Positions 16,927 to 25,054 of a stretch of 64,000 nt of DNA are shown here, piece after piece. A program made the translations under genes and the position numbers. The notes under the pieces are model-generated. The model was given only the letters and a program-made list of their open reading frames with translations, was not told where the DNA came from and did not search any database. Source of the DNA: Litorihabitans aurantiacus (lineage in GTDB: Bacteria; Actinomycetota; Actinomycetes; Actinomycetales; Beutenbergiaceae); contig NZ_BSUM01000001.1 of assembly GCF_030161595.1 (NCBI RefSeq), positions 3,100,001-3,164,000 of the forward strand, given 5' to 3'. Each line of letters begins with the position of its first letter. Positions within the stretch are counted from its first letter, which is position 1.

Positions 16927-17681
16927 GCACGGCGTCCCCGCTGCTCGGGCGGCCCGACGGCGACCGTCGCCGCACGCTGGAGCGACGCATCCGCTGGGTG
17001 GTGGGCGCGACGATCACCTACAACGTCGTCGAGGCGGTCATCGCCCTCGCCGCCGGCGCGGCGGCGAGCTCGAGCGCGCTGATCGCCTTCGGTCTGGACT
17101 CGATCGTCGAGGTGCTCTCGGCCGCGGCCGTCGCCTGGCAGTTCTCGGCCCGCGACCCGCACACGCGCGAGCGGGTCGCGATGCGCGTCATCGCGCTCTC
17201 GTTCCTCGGGCTCGCACTCGTCGTCACGGTGGACGCCTCGCGCACGCTGCTCGGCGGCCATGCGGCCGAGCACTCGGGCGTGGGCATCGTGCTGGCGGCG
17301 GTGTCGCTGGCGATCATGCCGGGGCTGTCCTGGTTCGAGCGGCGCACCGGCCGGGAGCTCGGCTCGGCGTCGGCCGTGGCGGACTCGCGCCAGACCCTCG
17401 TGTGCTCCTACCTGTCGGCCGTCCTGCTCCTGGGGCTGGTGCTGAACAGTGCGCTCGGATGGTGGTGGGCCGACGCCGTCGCCGCCGTCGTGATCGCGGG
17501 TTTCGCCGTGCGCGAGGGTGTCCGGGCGTGGCGGGGCGACGCGTGCTGCACCCCCGTCGCCGTGATGACCCGGGCAGCCGAATCGGAGGAGGCTCTCGTC
17601 GGATCGGCCGCCCCGCCCAGGTTCGCGGCCGTCCCCGTGACGCCGTGCGGGTGCGGGGACACCTGCTGCTCGTCGCGGTGA
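16923..17681 (+). CDS. Cation diffusion facilitator (CDF) family efflux transporter
   Basis: Encodes about 252 residues with six hydrophobic segments. ALIAFGLDSIVEVLSA and SAVADSRQTLVCSYLSA contain the paired acidic residues that coordinate metal in CDF proteins. The C-terminal tail is Cys-rich (ACCTP, then CGCGDTCCSS), an extra soft-metal ligand site; the usual large CDF cytoplasmic domain is reduced. Start is taken as GTG 16923, overlapping the regulator's stop as GTGA; an in-frame GTG at 16914 would add three residues. Co-transcription with a CmtR-like sensor points to cadmium, lead, zinc or cobalt export. Confidence 0.88.
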   Translation: MSTASPLLGRPDGDRRRTLERRIRWVVGATITYNVVEAVIALAAGAAASSSALIAFGLDSIVEVLSAAAVAWQFSARDPHTRERVAMRVIALSFLGLALVVTVDASRTLLGGHAAEHSGVGIVLAAVSLAIMPGLSWFERRTGRELGSASAVADSRQTLVCSYLSAVLLLGLVLNSALGWWWADAVAAVVIAGFAVREGVRAWRGDACCTPVAVMTRAAESEEALVGSAAPPRFAAVPVTPCGCGDTCCSSR

Positions 17682-17687
17682 CGGCCG

Positions 17688-17737
17688 CCTCGCCGTCGTC
17701 CGCGGCGTGGATGATCGACGTCTCGCTGACGGGACGG
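17688..17737 (-). pseudogene. Fifty-base remnant copy of the small gene at 19552-19893
   Basis: The 50 bases here match 19647-19696 at 45 positions, including 25 identical in a row. On the minus strand both read as SET-x-x-IHAADDGE, but similarity stops at both sides and no complete frame surrounds the copy. It sits directly after the CDF gene. I read it as debris from a duplication of the hypothetical gene 2 kb away. Confidence 0.6.
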
Positions 17738-17804
17738 ACGGGTACGAGCACCCCCGGGTGCACCGATCCTCCGCCCGGGTGACCCCCGGAGCATGATGGA
17801 GGGC

Positions 17805-18317
17805 ATGTCACTGCGTCGAGGTCATCCCCTGCGTCTCGAACCCGGCCCCGGGCAGGAGTCCGTCTGGGACTACCCGCGCCCCCCATCGCTGGAGCACTCG
17901 ACCAAGCGTGTCGAGATCCGGTCCGGCGACGTCCTGCTCGCCGGCACCAGCGACGCCTACCGGGTGCTGGAGACGAGCCATCCCCCGACCTGGTACCTCC
18001 CCGCTGACTCCTTCGCCCCAGGAGTGCTCGCCCCGGCCGGTGGACGAGCGTCGGTCTGCGAGTGGAAGGGCGCCGCCGTCTACTGGGACGTCGTGCTCCC
18101 CGACGGGCACGTCCTGCCGGGCGAGGGATGGAGCTACCCGCGCCCCACGTCCGACTTCGTGCCGATCACCGACCACGTCGCCGTGTACGCGCGCACCCTG
18201 GAGTGCTTCGTCGACGGCGAACGGGTCCGCCCCCAGCCCGGCGGCTTCTACGGCGGCTGGGTGACGGACGACGTCGTCGGGCCCTTCAAGGGTGACCCCG
18301 GGACCATGGGGTGGTGA
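17805..18317 (+). CDS. DUF427 domain protein
   Basis: About 170 residues, the usual size for a single DUF427 domain. Recognised patterns: WDYPRPPSLE near the start, SGDVLLAGTSDAYRVLETSHPPTWYLP, CEWKGAAVYWDV and GFYGGWVTDDVVGPFKG at the end. DUF427 proteins form a small beta-tent fold; their biochemical role is not established. Three ATGs compete (17793, 17796, 17805); I chose 17805 because the domain starts soon after it, but none has an ideally spaced ribosome site. Free-standing gene. Confidence 0.85.
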   Translation: MSLRRGHPLRLEPGPGQESVWDYPRPPSLEHSTKRVEIRSGDVLLAGTSDAYRVLETSHPPTWYLPADSFAPGVLAPAGGRASVCEWKGAAVYWDVVLPDGHVLPGEGWSYPRPTSDFVPITDHVAVYARTLECFVDGERVRPQPGGFYGGWVTDDVVGPFKGDPGTMGW

Positions 18318-18424
18318 GCGTTCACACACTCGTTCACACAGCCACGCGCTCGGGCCGATAGCGTTCCTCTGATTCCGCGGCGGGCCGCCACCGGAACGAC
18401 ACCTGAAGGTCAGTGGAGAACGCC

Positions 18425-18792
18425 ATGTCGAACCAGAACCCCGAGTTCCTCCCCCGGCCGAACCGACTCAGCCCTCCTCGCAGGCACCGCAGGGCCAGCC
18501 GTACCAGCAGCCCCACCCGCAGGGTCAGCCGGTCCGGGAGAGCCAGACGGCCGCACGGCTCAACCGCGTGAGCGACGCCGCGGGAAGCTACCTGGAGGCC
18601 TCCAACCGCGCGACCAACGGCGTCAAGCAGGTGCTGGCTCAGATCTGGGGCGGCATCCTGGTCCTCATCGGAATCCTCATCTTCGTCCTCGTCGGCGCCG
18701 ACGCCTGGTGGGCCGGCCTCCTCCTCGCCTACGGTGCCTACCTCATCGTCCCGAGCAAGTTCCTGCCGTTCCGCAAGATCGTCATCTGGTAG
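18425..18792 (+). CDS. Small Gln/Pro-rich membrane protein; frameshifted
   Basis: ATG at 18425 follows a GGAG site and begins MSNQNPEF. In the given sequence this frame drifts into an Arg/Ser-rich translation, but adding one C to the run at 18451-18455 joins it to PAEPTQPSSQAPQGQPYQQP and on to the intact downstream frame ending at 18792. The repaired product is about 122 residues: a Pro/Gln-rich head, a short amphipathic part (SDAAGSYLEASNRATNG), then two close membrane segments (QIWGGILVLIGILIFVLVGA and WWAGLLLAYGAYLIV). No family recognised. If the frame break is real, translation could still start at GTG 18568 and give 74 residues. Confidence 0.65.
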
Positions 18793-18810
18793 CAGCCGGC
18801 GCATCACGCC

Positions 18811-19542
18811 GTGCGTGCCGAGACGTTCTGGCGCATCTACGCCCAGCAGTACGACCCGATCTGGGACTCTCCCCTGATCGACGCCCTCCGGGCGCGCATC
18901 CACGCGGAGGTCGCGAGCGCCGGGCGGATCCTCGACCTCGGGTGCGGCACCGGGCTCCTCGCCCGGCCGCGACCCGAGGGTGACCCAGGTCCCGTTCGAG
19001 CCGTCGACAGCGACCTCAGGGTCGGCCCCGGCAGCGATCGCCCCCACCCGGTCTGGCTCGGAGCAGACACGTCGATCCCCATGCTCGAGCGCGCGCTGGA
19101 GCGCGGCCGGATCGACGAGGCCCTCCACGCCGACGCCGCCGCCGTTCCGATCCCGAGCGACTCGGTCGACGCCGTCGTCAGTGCGAACCTGCTGCAGTTC
19201 CATCCCGACGCGGTCGCTGTGATCACCGAGGCGCTGCGCGTGCTGCGGCCCGGCGGCACCCTCGTGCTCGCCTGGCCGGTCGATGCACTCGCTCCGGCGA
19301 CCGTGTGGCGCGCCGAGCGCGCATCGGGTCGGCGCTGGCTCTCCCGCCTGCAGGCGAGAGCGCGACGGATCGGTGTCAGCGCGCTCGCCGGCACCGTCAG
19401 GGATCTCGGCGCCCGCCCGCGCCACGACGACGAGATCACGCACGCGCTCGACGTCGCGACCGGCGTCGCCGGGGCGGAGGTCGTCGGCCTCACCACCTGG
19501 CGTGAGGTCCAGCGACTCGCCGTCGTGCGCGCCGCGCGCTAG
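18811..19542 (+). CDS. Class I SAM-dependent methyltransferase
   Basis: Encodes 243 residues. The nucleotide-binding motif is RILDLGCGTGLLA (about 39-51), followed by GADTSIPMLERALERG, HADAAAVPIPSDSVDAVVSANLL (motif II/III region) and LRVLRPGGTLVLAWPVD. A 20-residue excess of Pro/Asp/Arg-rich sequence lies between motif I and the GADTS strand, where relatives have a short helix, so the beta-2 edge may be unusual. GTG at 18811 is the start, 18 bp after the preceding gene. Substrate unknown. Confidence 0.82.
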   Translation: MRAETFWRIYAQQYDPIWDSPLIDALRARIHAEVASAGRILDLGCGTGLLARPRPEGDPGPVRAVDSDLRVGPGSDRPHPVWLGADTSIPMLERALERGRIDEALHADAAAVPIPSDSVDAVVSANLLQFHPDAVAVITEALRVLRPGGTLVLAWPVDALAPATVWRAERASGRRWLSRLQARARRIGVSALAGTVRDLGARPRHDDEITHALDVATGVAGAEVVGLTTWREVQRLAVVRAAR

Positions 19543-19551
19543 GTGCGGTCC

Positions 19552-19893
19552 TCAGACGTCCGGATCACCGTTCACGAGGGCGGAGGCCGCCTCGAAGATC
19601 TCGATGACGAACGCCGGCCCGTCGAACGCCTGGTCGGCGCTGACCTCCTCGCCGTCGTCCGCGGCGTGGATCATGAACGTCTCGCTGGCGGGGCGGTCGC
19701 CGACGAGCCCGGTCTTGCGCGAGACGACGTTGCCGCTCACCTCGATCTTGCCGATCGCCCCGTTGAACCACTTCACCTCGCAGCTCGACGGCCGCACGAG
19801 GTAGCCGCCCTTGCTGGTCGTGAAGTCGGGGGCGTCGTGCAGGCGGTAGGTGATGGCGGTGAGCCGGCGCGGCCGGTCGAGACGGACGGGCAC
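19552..19893 (-). CDS. Hypothetical 113-residue protein, partly duplicated elsewhere in the window
   Basis: No family recognised. The GTG at 19893 follows GGAGGT with good spacing, which decides the start over longer in-frame options. Product begins VPVRLDRPRRLTAITYRLHD, contains a probable beta-sheet region (GYLVRPSSCEVKWFNGAIGK, IEVSGNVVS) and ends with an acidic stretch IHAADDGEEVSADQAFDG. The section covering IHAADDGE has a 45/50 match at 17688-17737. Same strand as the downstream-oriented FMN-binding gene, 37 bp from it, so probably co-transcribed. Confidence 0.65.
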   Translation of the reverse strand: MPVRLDRPRRLTAITYRLHDAPDFTTSKGGYLVRPSSCEVKWFNGAIGKIEVSGNVVSRKTGLVGDRPASETFMIHAADDGEEVSADQAFDGPAFVIEIFEAASALVNGDPDV

Positions 19894-19930
19894 GGGGACC
19901 TCCGGGCGTCGTGAGGGGGGCGGGTGTCGG

Positions 19931-20482
19931 TCAGGAGGGTCCGAGGGCGGGGAGCCCGTCGAGGCTGCGGGTGTTCTTCTCGTCGCGGTAGCGCTGGATG
20001 CCGTCCGCACCCTTGTTCTCGGCGTAGCGCCGGATGAGGTCGCGCTCCGGGGTGCGCACGTCCATGACCGGGACGCCCCACCCGCAGGCGTCGCTCACGC
20101 GCTCCACGTCGACCGTGACGACGGCACGCGTGCTCGGGTTGTCGGGGTGGAGCGCCGCGACCTCGTCGAAGGCGGGGCTGCCGGGGAGGTGCACCTCGCC
20201 GCGGCCGTGCAGGCGGACGATGCGCGGGCGGTCGTCGAACGAGCTGAACATGACGCAGATGCGGCCGTTCTCGCGCAGGTGGGCGATCGTCTCGGCACCG
20301 CTGCCGGTGAAGTCGACCCAGGCCACGCGGTGTGGGCCGAGCACGGAGAAGGAGTCGCCGCCGCGCGGGGAGACGTTGACGAACCCGTCGCCCGCGAGCG
20401 GGGCCGTGGCCAGGAACCACATCGGCTGCTGGTGGATCCAGGCGCGCAGGGACTCGTCGATGGCGGGGAAGACCTTGCCCAT
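19931..20482 (-). CDS. Pyridoxamine 5'-phosphate oxidase family FMN-binding protein
   Basis: Encodes 183 residues with the split-barrel flavin-binding pattern: MWFLATAPLAGDGFVNVSPRG, LGPHRVAWVDFTGSGAETIAHL, GRICVMFSSFDDRPRIVRLHG. These match the F420/FMN split-barrel subgroup annotated as pyridoxamine 5'-phosphate oxidase family; members are often of unknown substrate and should not be read as vitamin B6 enzymes. The second half (TPERDLIRRYAENKGADGIQ) is helical. ATG start at 20482. The only close neighbour on this strand is the small hypothetical gene downstream. Confidence 0.85.
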   Translation of the reverse strand: MGKVFPAIDESLRAWIHQQPMWFLATAPLAGDGFVNVSPRGGDSFSVLGPHRVAWVDFTGSGAETIAHLRENGRICVMFSSFDDRPRIVRLHGRGEVHLPGSPAFDEVAALHPDNPSTRAVVTVDVERVSDACGWGVPVMDVRTPERDLIRRYAENKGADGIQRYRDEKNTRSLDGLPALGPS

Positions 20483-20546
20483 GGACTCGAGGGTAGCGAG
20501 GCTGCGTCGTCGCGGGCCGGGGGAGGGTCGAATCCCTGCCCTGACG

Positions 20547-20693
20547 TCAGCTGAGCAGGCCCCCCAGCGCCGCCAGCAGGCGACCGAGCCAGGTGAGCAC
20601 CGTTCCCACCACGAGGATGGCGACGGCGGCGCTCACGAGCAGGAGGAGGGCGAAGGCCGCGTAGTCCGAGGGGCCCTCGAGGCGAACTCTCAC
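20547..20693 (-). CDS. 48-residue single-pass membrane peptide
   Basis: A GTG at 20693 is preceded at 7 nt by a perfect AGGAGG. The frame encodes a short acidic start (MRVRLEGPSDY), then a hydrophobic run of about 30 residues (AAFALLLLVSAAVAILVVG, VLTWLGRLLAALGGLL) and stops at 20547. The ideal ribosome site and clear membrane segment make it a credible small gene. Function unknown; it lies alone between dnaB and the FMN-binding gene. Confidence 0.6.
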   Translation of the reverse strand: MRVRLEGPSDYAAFALLLLVSAAVAILVVGTVLTWLGRLLAALGGLLS

Positions 20694-20791
20694 GTCGGGT
20701 CCTCCTGGGTCGTGGTTGTGGTCGGAGGGTAGCGGGCGGCCTGTCGCTATGGGTGCGCGCGATCACCTCACACCCGGCCAGCGCAACTCCG

Positions 20792-22177
20792 CTACCAGGC
20801 CCCGCCACCCCCGGACTCCGGCGCCATGTCGACGAAGCGCGCGTAATGCCCCTGGAACGCCACGACGATGGTGTCAGTCGGACCGTTGCGGTGCTTGGCC
20901 ACGATGAAGTCGGCCTCACCCTTCCTGGGCGACTCGCGGTCGTAGGCCTCATCCCGGTGCAGCAGCACCACCATGTCGGCGTCCTGCTCGATCGATCCAC
21001 TTTCGCGAAGGTCGGACACCTGCGGCCGCTTGTCCGTGCGCTGCTCCGCACCACGGTTCAGCTGCGACACCGCGATCACCGGCACCTCGAGCTCCTTCGC
21101 CAGCAGCTTGATCGCGCGCGAGAACTCCGAGACCTCCTGCTGGCGCGACTCCACGCGCTTGCCCGAGCTCATCAGCTGCAGGTAGTCGATCACCACGAGC
21201 TTGAGGTTGTGGCGCTGCTTCAGCCGGCGGCACTTCGCCCGGATCTCCATGAGCGACATGTTCGGGGAGTCGTCGATGAAGACCGGCGCGTCCGAGATCG
21301 CGCTCACCGTGGAGGCGAGCTTCTGCCAGTCCCGATCGTCCATCGGGCCCTGGCGCAGCCGCTGCAGCGGCACCTGCGCCTCGGCCGAGATCATCCTCAT
21401 GACGATCTCGCTCGCGCTCATCTCCAGGGAGAACACCGCCGCGGCCTGACCGTGCTTGATCGCGGCCGAGCGCACGATGTCCAGCGCCATCGTCGACTTG
21501 CCCATGGCGGGGCGCGCCGCGAGCACGATCATCTGGCCCGGGTGGAGACCGTTGGTGAGCTTGTCGAACTCCGCGAACCCGGTCGGCACGCCCACGAGGT
21601 TGCCGTCGCGCGAGACCGCGTGCTCGATCTCCTCGACCGTGCCGTTGATGATGTCGCGGATCGGCTTGTAGTCCTCGCTCGTGCGCCGCTCCGAGACCGC
21701 GTAGATCTCGGACTGCGCCGAGTTGACGAGGTCCTCGACGTCGCCGCCCTCCTGGGCGTAGCCGAGCTGCACGATGCGCGTGCCGGCCTCGACGAGCTTG
21801 CGCAGCACCGCTCGCTCGCGCACGATCCCGGCGTAGAAGCCCGCGTTCGCCGCCGTCGGCACCGACGAGATCAGCGTGTGCAGGTAGCCGTGGCCGCCCA
21901 CGCGCCCGAGCTCGCCCCGCTTGGTCAGCTCGTCCGCGACCGCGACGACGTCGGTCGGCTGCCCCCGCCCGTACAGGTCCACCACGGCCTCGTAGACCAT
22001 CTCGTGCGCGGGGCGGTAGAAGTCGGCCGAGCGGATGACCTCGATGACGTCGGCCACCGCGTCCTTGCTGAGCATCATGCCGCCGAGCACGCTCTGCTCC
22101 GCGCGCTCGTCCTGCGGCGGGGTGCGCTCGTTGAGCGAGCTCAGCGCCCGCATGTCGACGTCGTCGGTGGTGGTCAC
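20792..22177 (-). CDS. dnaB: Replicative DNA helicase DnaB
   Basis: Encodes 461 residues, normal for an intein-free actinobacterial DnaB. The N-terminal DnaB domain (PQDERAEQSVLGGMMLSKDA) spans about 20-125; the RecA-like helicase domain follows with Walker A ARPAMGKST (221-229), VFSLEMSASEIVMRMI, Walker B-type LKLVVIDYLQLM and SQLNRGAEQRTDKRPQVSDL. It unwinds DNA 5'-3' at the replication fork. GTG at 22177 is chosen because the conserved N-terminus starts soon after and a GAGAGAGG site precedes it; the frame is open far upstream but codes nothing recognisable. Its upstream region carries DnaA boxes. Confidence 0.96.
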   Translation of the reverse strand: MTTTDDVDMRALSSLNERTPPQDERAEQSVLGGMMLSKDAVADVIEVIRSADFYRPAHEMVYEAVVDLYGRGQPTDVVAVADELTKRGELGRVGGHGYLHTLISSVPTAANAGFYAGIVRERAVLRKLVEAGTRIVQLGYAQEGGDVEDLVNSAQSEIYAVSERRTSEDYKPIRDIINGTVEEIEHAVSRDGNLVGVPTGFAEFDKLTNGLHPGQMIVLAARPAMGKSTMALDIVRSAAIKHGQAAAVFSLEMSASEIVMRMISAEAQVPLQRLRQGPMDDRDWQKLASTVSAISDAPVFIDDSPNMSLMEIRAKCRRLKQRHNLKLVVIDYLQLMSSGKRVESRQQEVSEFSRAIKLLAKELEVPVIAVSQLNRGAEQRTDKRPQVSDLRESGSIEQDADMVVLLHRDEAYDRESPRKGEADFIVAKHRNGPTDTIVVAFQGHYARFVDMAPESGGGGAW

Positions 22178-22675
22178 CGTGGTCCTCTCTCTCGCCCTGG
22201 CCCGAGTGCACACCCCGCCACCGACATCGGCCGACGGCGCGTCCCCAGGTCTGCCCGAGACGCCGCCGTCCGGCAGAGCACGGCCGCGACGACCCTCGGG
22301 CCGCGCCCACCGTACGTGCGCACCGCGCGCGTGTACCGCCGACCTCGGCCCCCGGGTCGAGTTGACACATCCGGCGTTCTCGGCGGGGTGTGGACAACCT
22401 GTGGACCGGGTGGGGACAACGCCGGGACTTGCGTGTGGACGACACACCGGCTCTGTCCCCACAGGTGTGGACAACCTGGGGACAACGCTCCCAGAATGCC
22501 GAGATTGCAACGATTCGGCCTGTGGGGATCCGTCCGGCGCACGTGTGCGTAAAACTCGCTGATCCGACACGCCGAGAGGGTCGCCTGGGGATGACCGCAG
22601 CTCGTCGCCACCGCCGTCCCCACCGCCGCGCGGACGCTCAGGCGCGCTGTCGGACCCCCGTGACACCCTGGCGAA
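22178..22675. promoter_or_regulatory. Upstream region of dnaB with DnaA boxes
   Basis: Gene-free 498 bp between the divergent dnaB and MATE genes. Two perfect TGTGGACAA boxes (22389-22397, 22466-22474; reverse complement TTGTCCACA) lie within 98 bp, with near-boxes GTGGGGACAA (22410-22419) and CTGGGGACAA (22476-22485) and TCTGTCCCCACA between them. This resembles a small DnaA-binding cluster and could let DnaA control dnaB expression. Confidence 0.6.
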
Positions 22676-24007
22676 GTGCCAGAACGCGAGCCCACCCTCG
22701 ACCGCCGCATCCTCGCGCTCGCGGTCCCCGCCCTCGGCGCGCTCGTGGCCGAACCCCTCTTCGTCCTCGTCGACTCGGCGATGGTCGGCCACCTCGGCAC
22801 CGCCGAGCTCGCCGGCCTCACCCTCGCCTCGACGCTGCTGATCACCGCCGTCGGGCTCTTCGTCTTCCTCGCCTACGCCACCACCGCGAGCGTCGGCCGG
22901 CTGCTCGGCGCCGGCCAGGAGCGCCGCGCCCTGGCGTCCGGGATCGACGGGATGTGGCTCGCGCTCGCCGTCGGGCTCGCCGTCGCCGCCCTCGGCATCC
23001 TGCTCGCCCCCTGGGCGATCGGCGCGCTCGGCGGCACGGGCGAGGTGCACACCCACGGTGTCACCTACCTCCGCACCAGCCTGCCCGGACTCCCCGGCAT
23101 GCTCGTGGTCCTCGCCGCCACCGGCGTCCTGCGCGGCATGCTCGACACGCGCACGCCGCTCGTGGTGGCGGGTGTCGGCGCCGTCGCGAACGCCGCCCTC
23201 AACGCCCTGTTCATCTACGGCTTCGGCTGGGGCATCGGCGGGTCCGGGGCCGGGACGGCGATCGTCCAGATCGCGATGGCGCTCGTCCTCGCGCGCGTGG
23301 TGGTCCGTGGCGCCCGCGCTCGCGGCGTCCCGCTCGCTCCCTCCCTCGGCGGTCTCGGCCAGGGCCTGCGCGACGGCGCACCCCTGTTCCTGCGCACCCT
23401 CACCCTGCGCATCGCCGTCCTCCTGACCGTCGCCACCGCAGCGACGCTCGGCGACGTCCCGCTCGCCGCCCACCAGATCGTCAACTCGCTGTGGGGCTTC
23501 GCCGCCTTCGCGCTCGACGCGCTCGCGATCGCCGCGCAGGCCCTCGTGGGCCGGTCGCTCGGCGCGAGCGACCGGGCGAGCGCCCGCGCCGTGCTCCGCC
23601 GCACGCTGCAGTGGGGCGCGGGTGCGGGAGCCGCGCTCGGCGTCGTGCTCGCCGCGCTCGCCGTCCCCCTCGCCGCCGCCTTCACGCCCGACGGCGACGT
23701 CCGCCGCGCCGCGACCGCCGGCATCCTCGTGATCGCGGTCGCGATGCCGCTGGCCGGCCTCGTCTTCGTGCTCGACGGCGTCCTCATCGGCGCGGGTGAC
23801 GGCCCCTTCCTCGCCTGGGCCGGCGTCGTGAGCCTGGTGGCCTACCTCCCGTTCGTCGCGGCCGTGCAGCAGCTCGCGCCACGCGGCGGGAGCGCCGCCG
23901 TCGTGTGGCTGTGGGTCGCGTTCGGTGTCGTCTTCATGCTCGCGCGCGGCGCGGCGACCGGGCTGCGCTCGCGCGGGGAGCGCTGGCTGGTGCTCGGCGC
24001 GCGCTGA
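22676..24007 (+). CDS. MATE-family efflux transporter (DinF-like)
   Basis: Encodes 443 residues with twelve hydrophobic segments in two halves. RRILALAVPALGALVAEPLF, VDSAMVGHLGTAELAGL at the start and the matching second-half segment (LRIAVLLTVATAATLGDVPL, AAHQIVNSLWGFAAFALDAL) are MATE hallmarks; the AAHQI pattern fits the DinF subgroup. It would export organic cations or drugs using Na+ or H+. The position between rplI and dnaB is conserved in many actinobacteria. Start GTG at 22676. It diverges from dnaB. Confidence 0.92.
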   Translation: MPEREPTLDRRILALAVPALGALVAEPLFVLVDSAMVGHLGTAELAGLTLASTLLITAVGLFVFLAYATTASVGRLLGAGQERRALASGIDGMWLALAVGLAVAALGILLAPWAIGALGGTGEVHTHGVTYLRTSLPGLPGMLVVLAATGVLRGMLDTRTPLVVAGVGAVANAALNALFIYGFGWGIGGSGAGTAIVQIAMALVLARVVVRGARARGVPLAPSLGGLGQGLRDGAPLFLRTLTLRIAVLLTVATAATLGDVPLAAHQIVNSLWGFAAFALDALAIAAQALVGRSLGASDRASARAVLRRTLQWGAGAGAALGVVLAALAVPLAAAFTPDGDVRRAATAGILVIAVAMPLAGLVFVLDGVLIGAGDGPFLAWAGVVSLVAYLPFVAAVQQLAPRGGSAAVVWLWVAFGVVFMLARGAATGLRSRGERWLVLGAR

Positions 24008-24173
24008 GCCGCGCCGAGCGCCGCCGTCCCAGCCCCGCCGTCGCGTCCCCGCTGACGGCGCACGCGCCGATCCCACGGGCGCACCCCCACCGGACCCCGT
24101 CCACCCGCGGGGGGACACGACGTCGCGACCCCGGGCCGATCTCGCGCGCGGTCGCCGTCCCTAGCGTCGAGGC

Positions 24174-25053
<880 letters not shown>

Positions 25054-25054
<1 letters not shown>

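Noticed and set aside
20515-20545. GGGTCGAATCCC stretch resembling a tRNA T-loop
   Set aside because: No acceptor, D or anticodon arms could be paired around it. I found no tRNA gene in the window.
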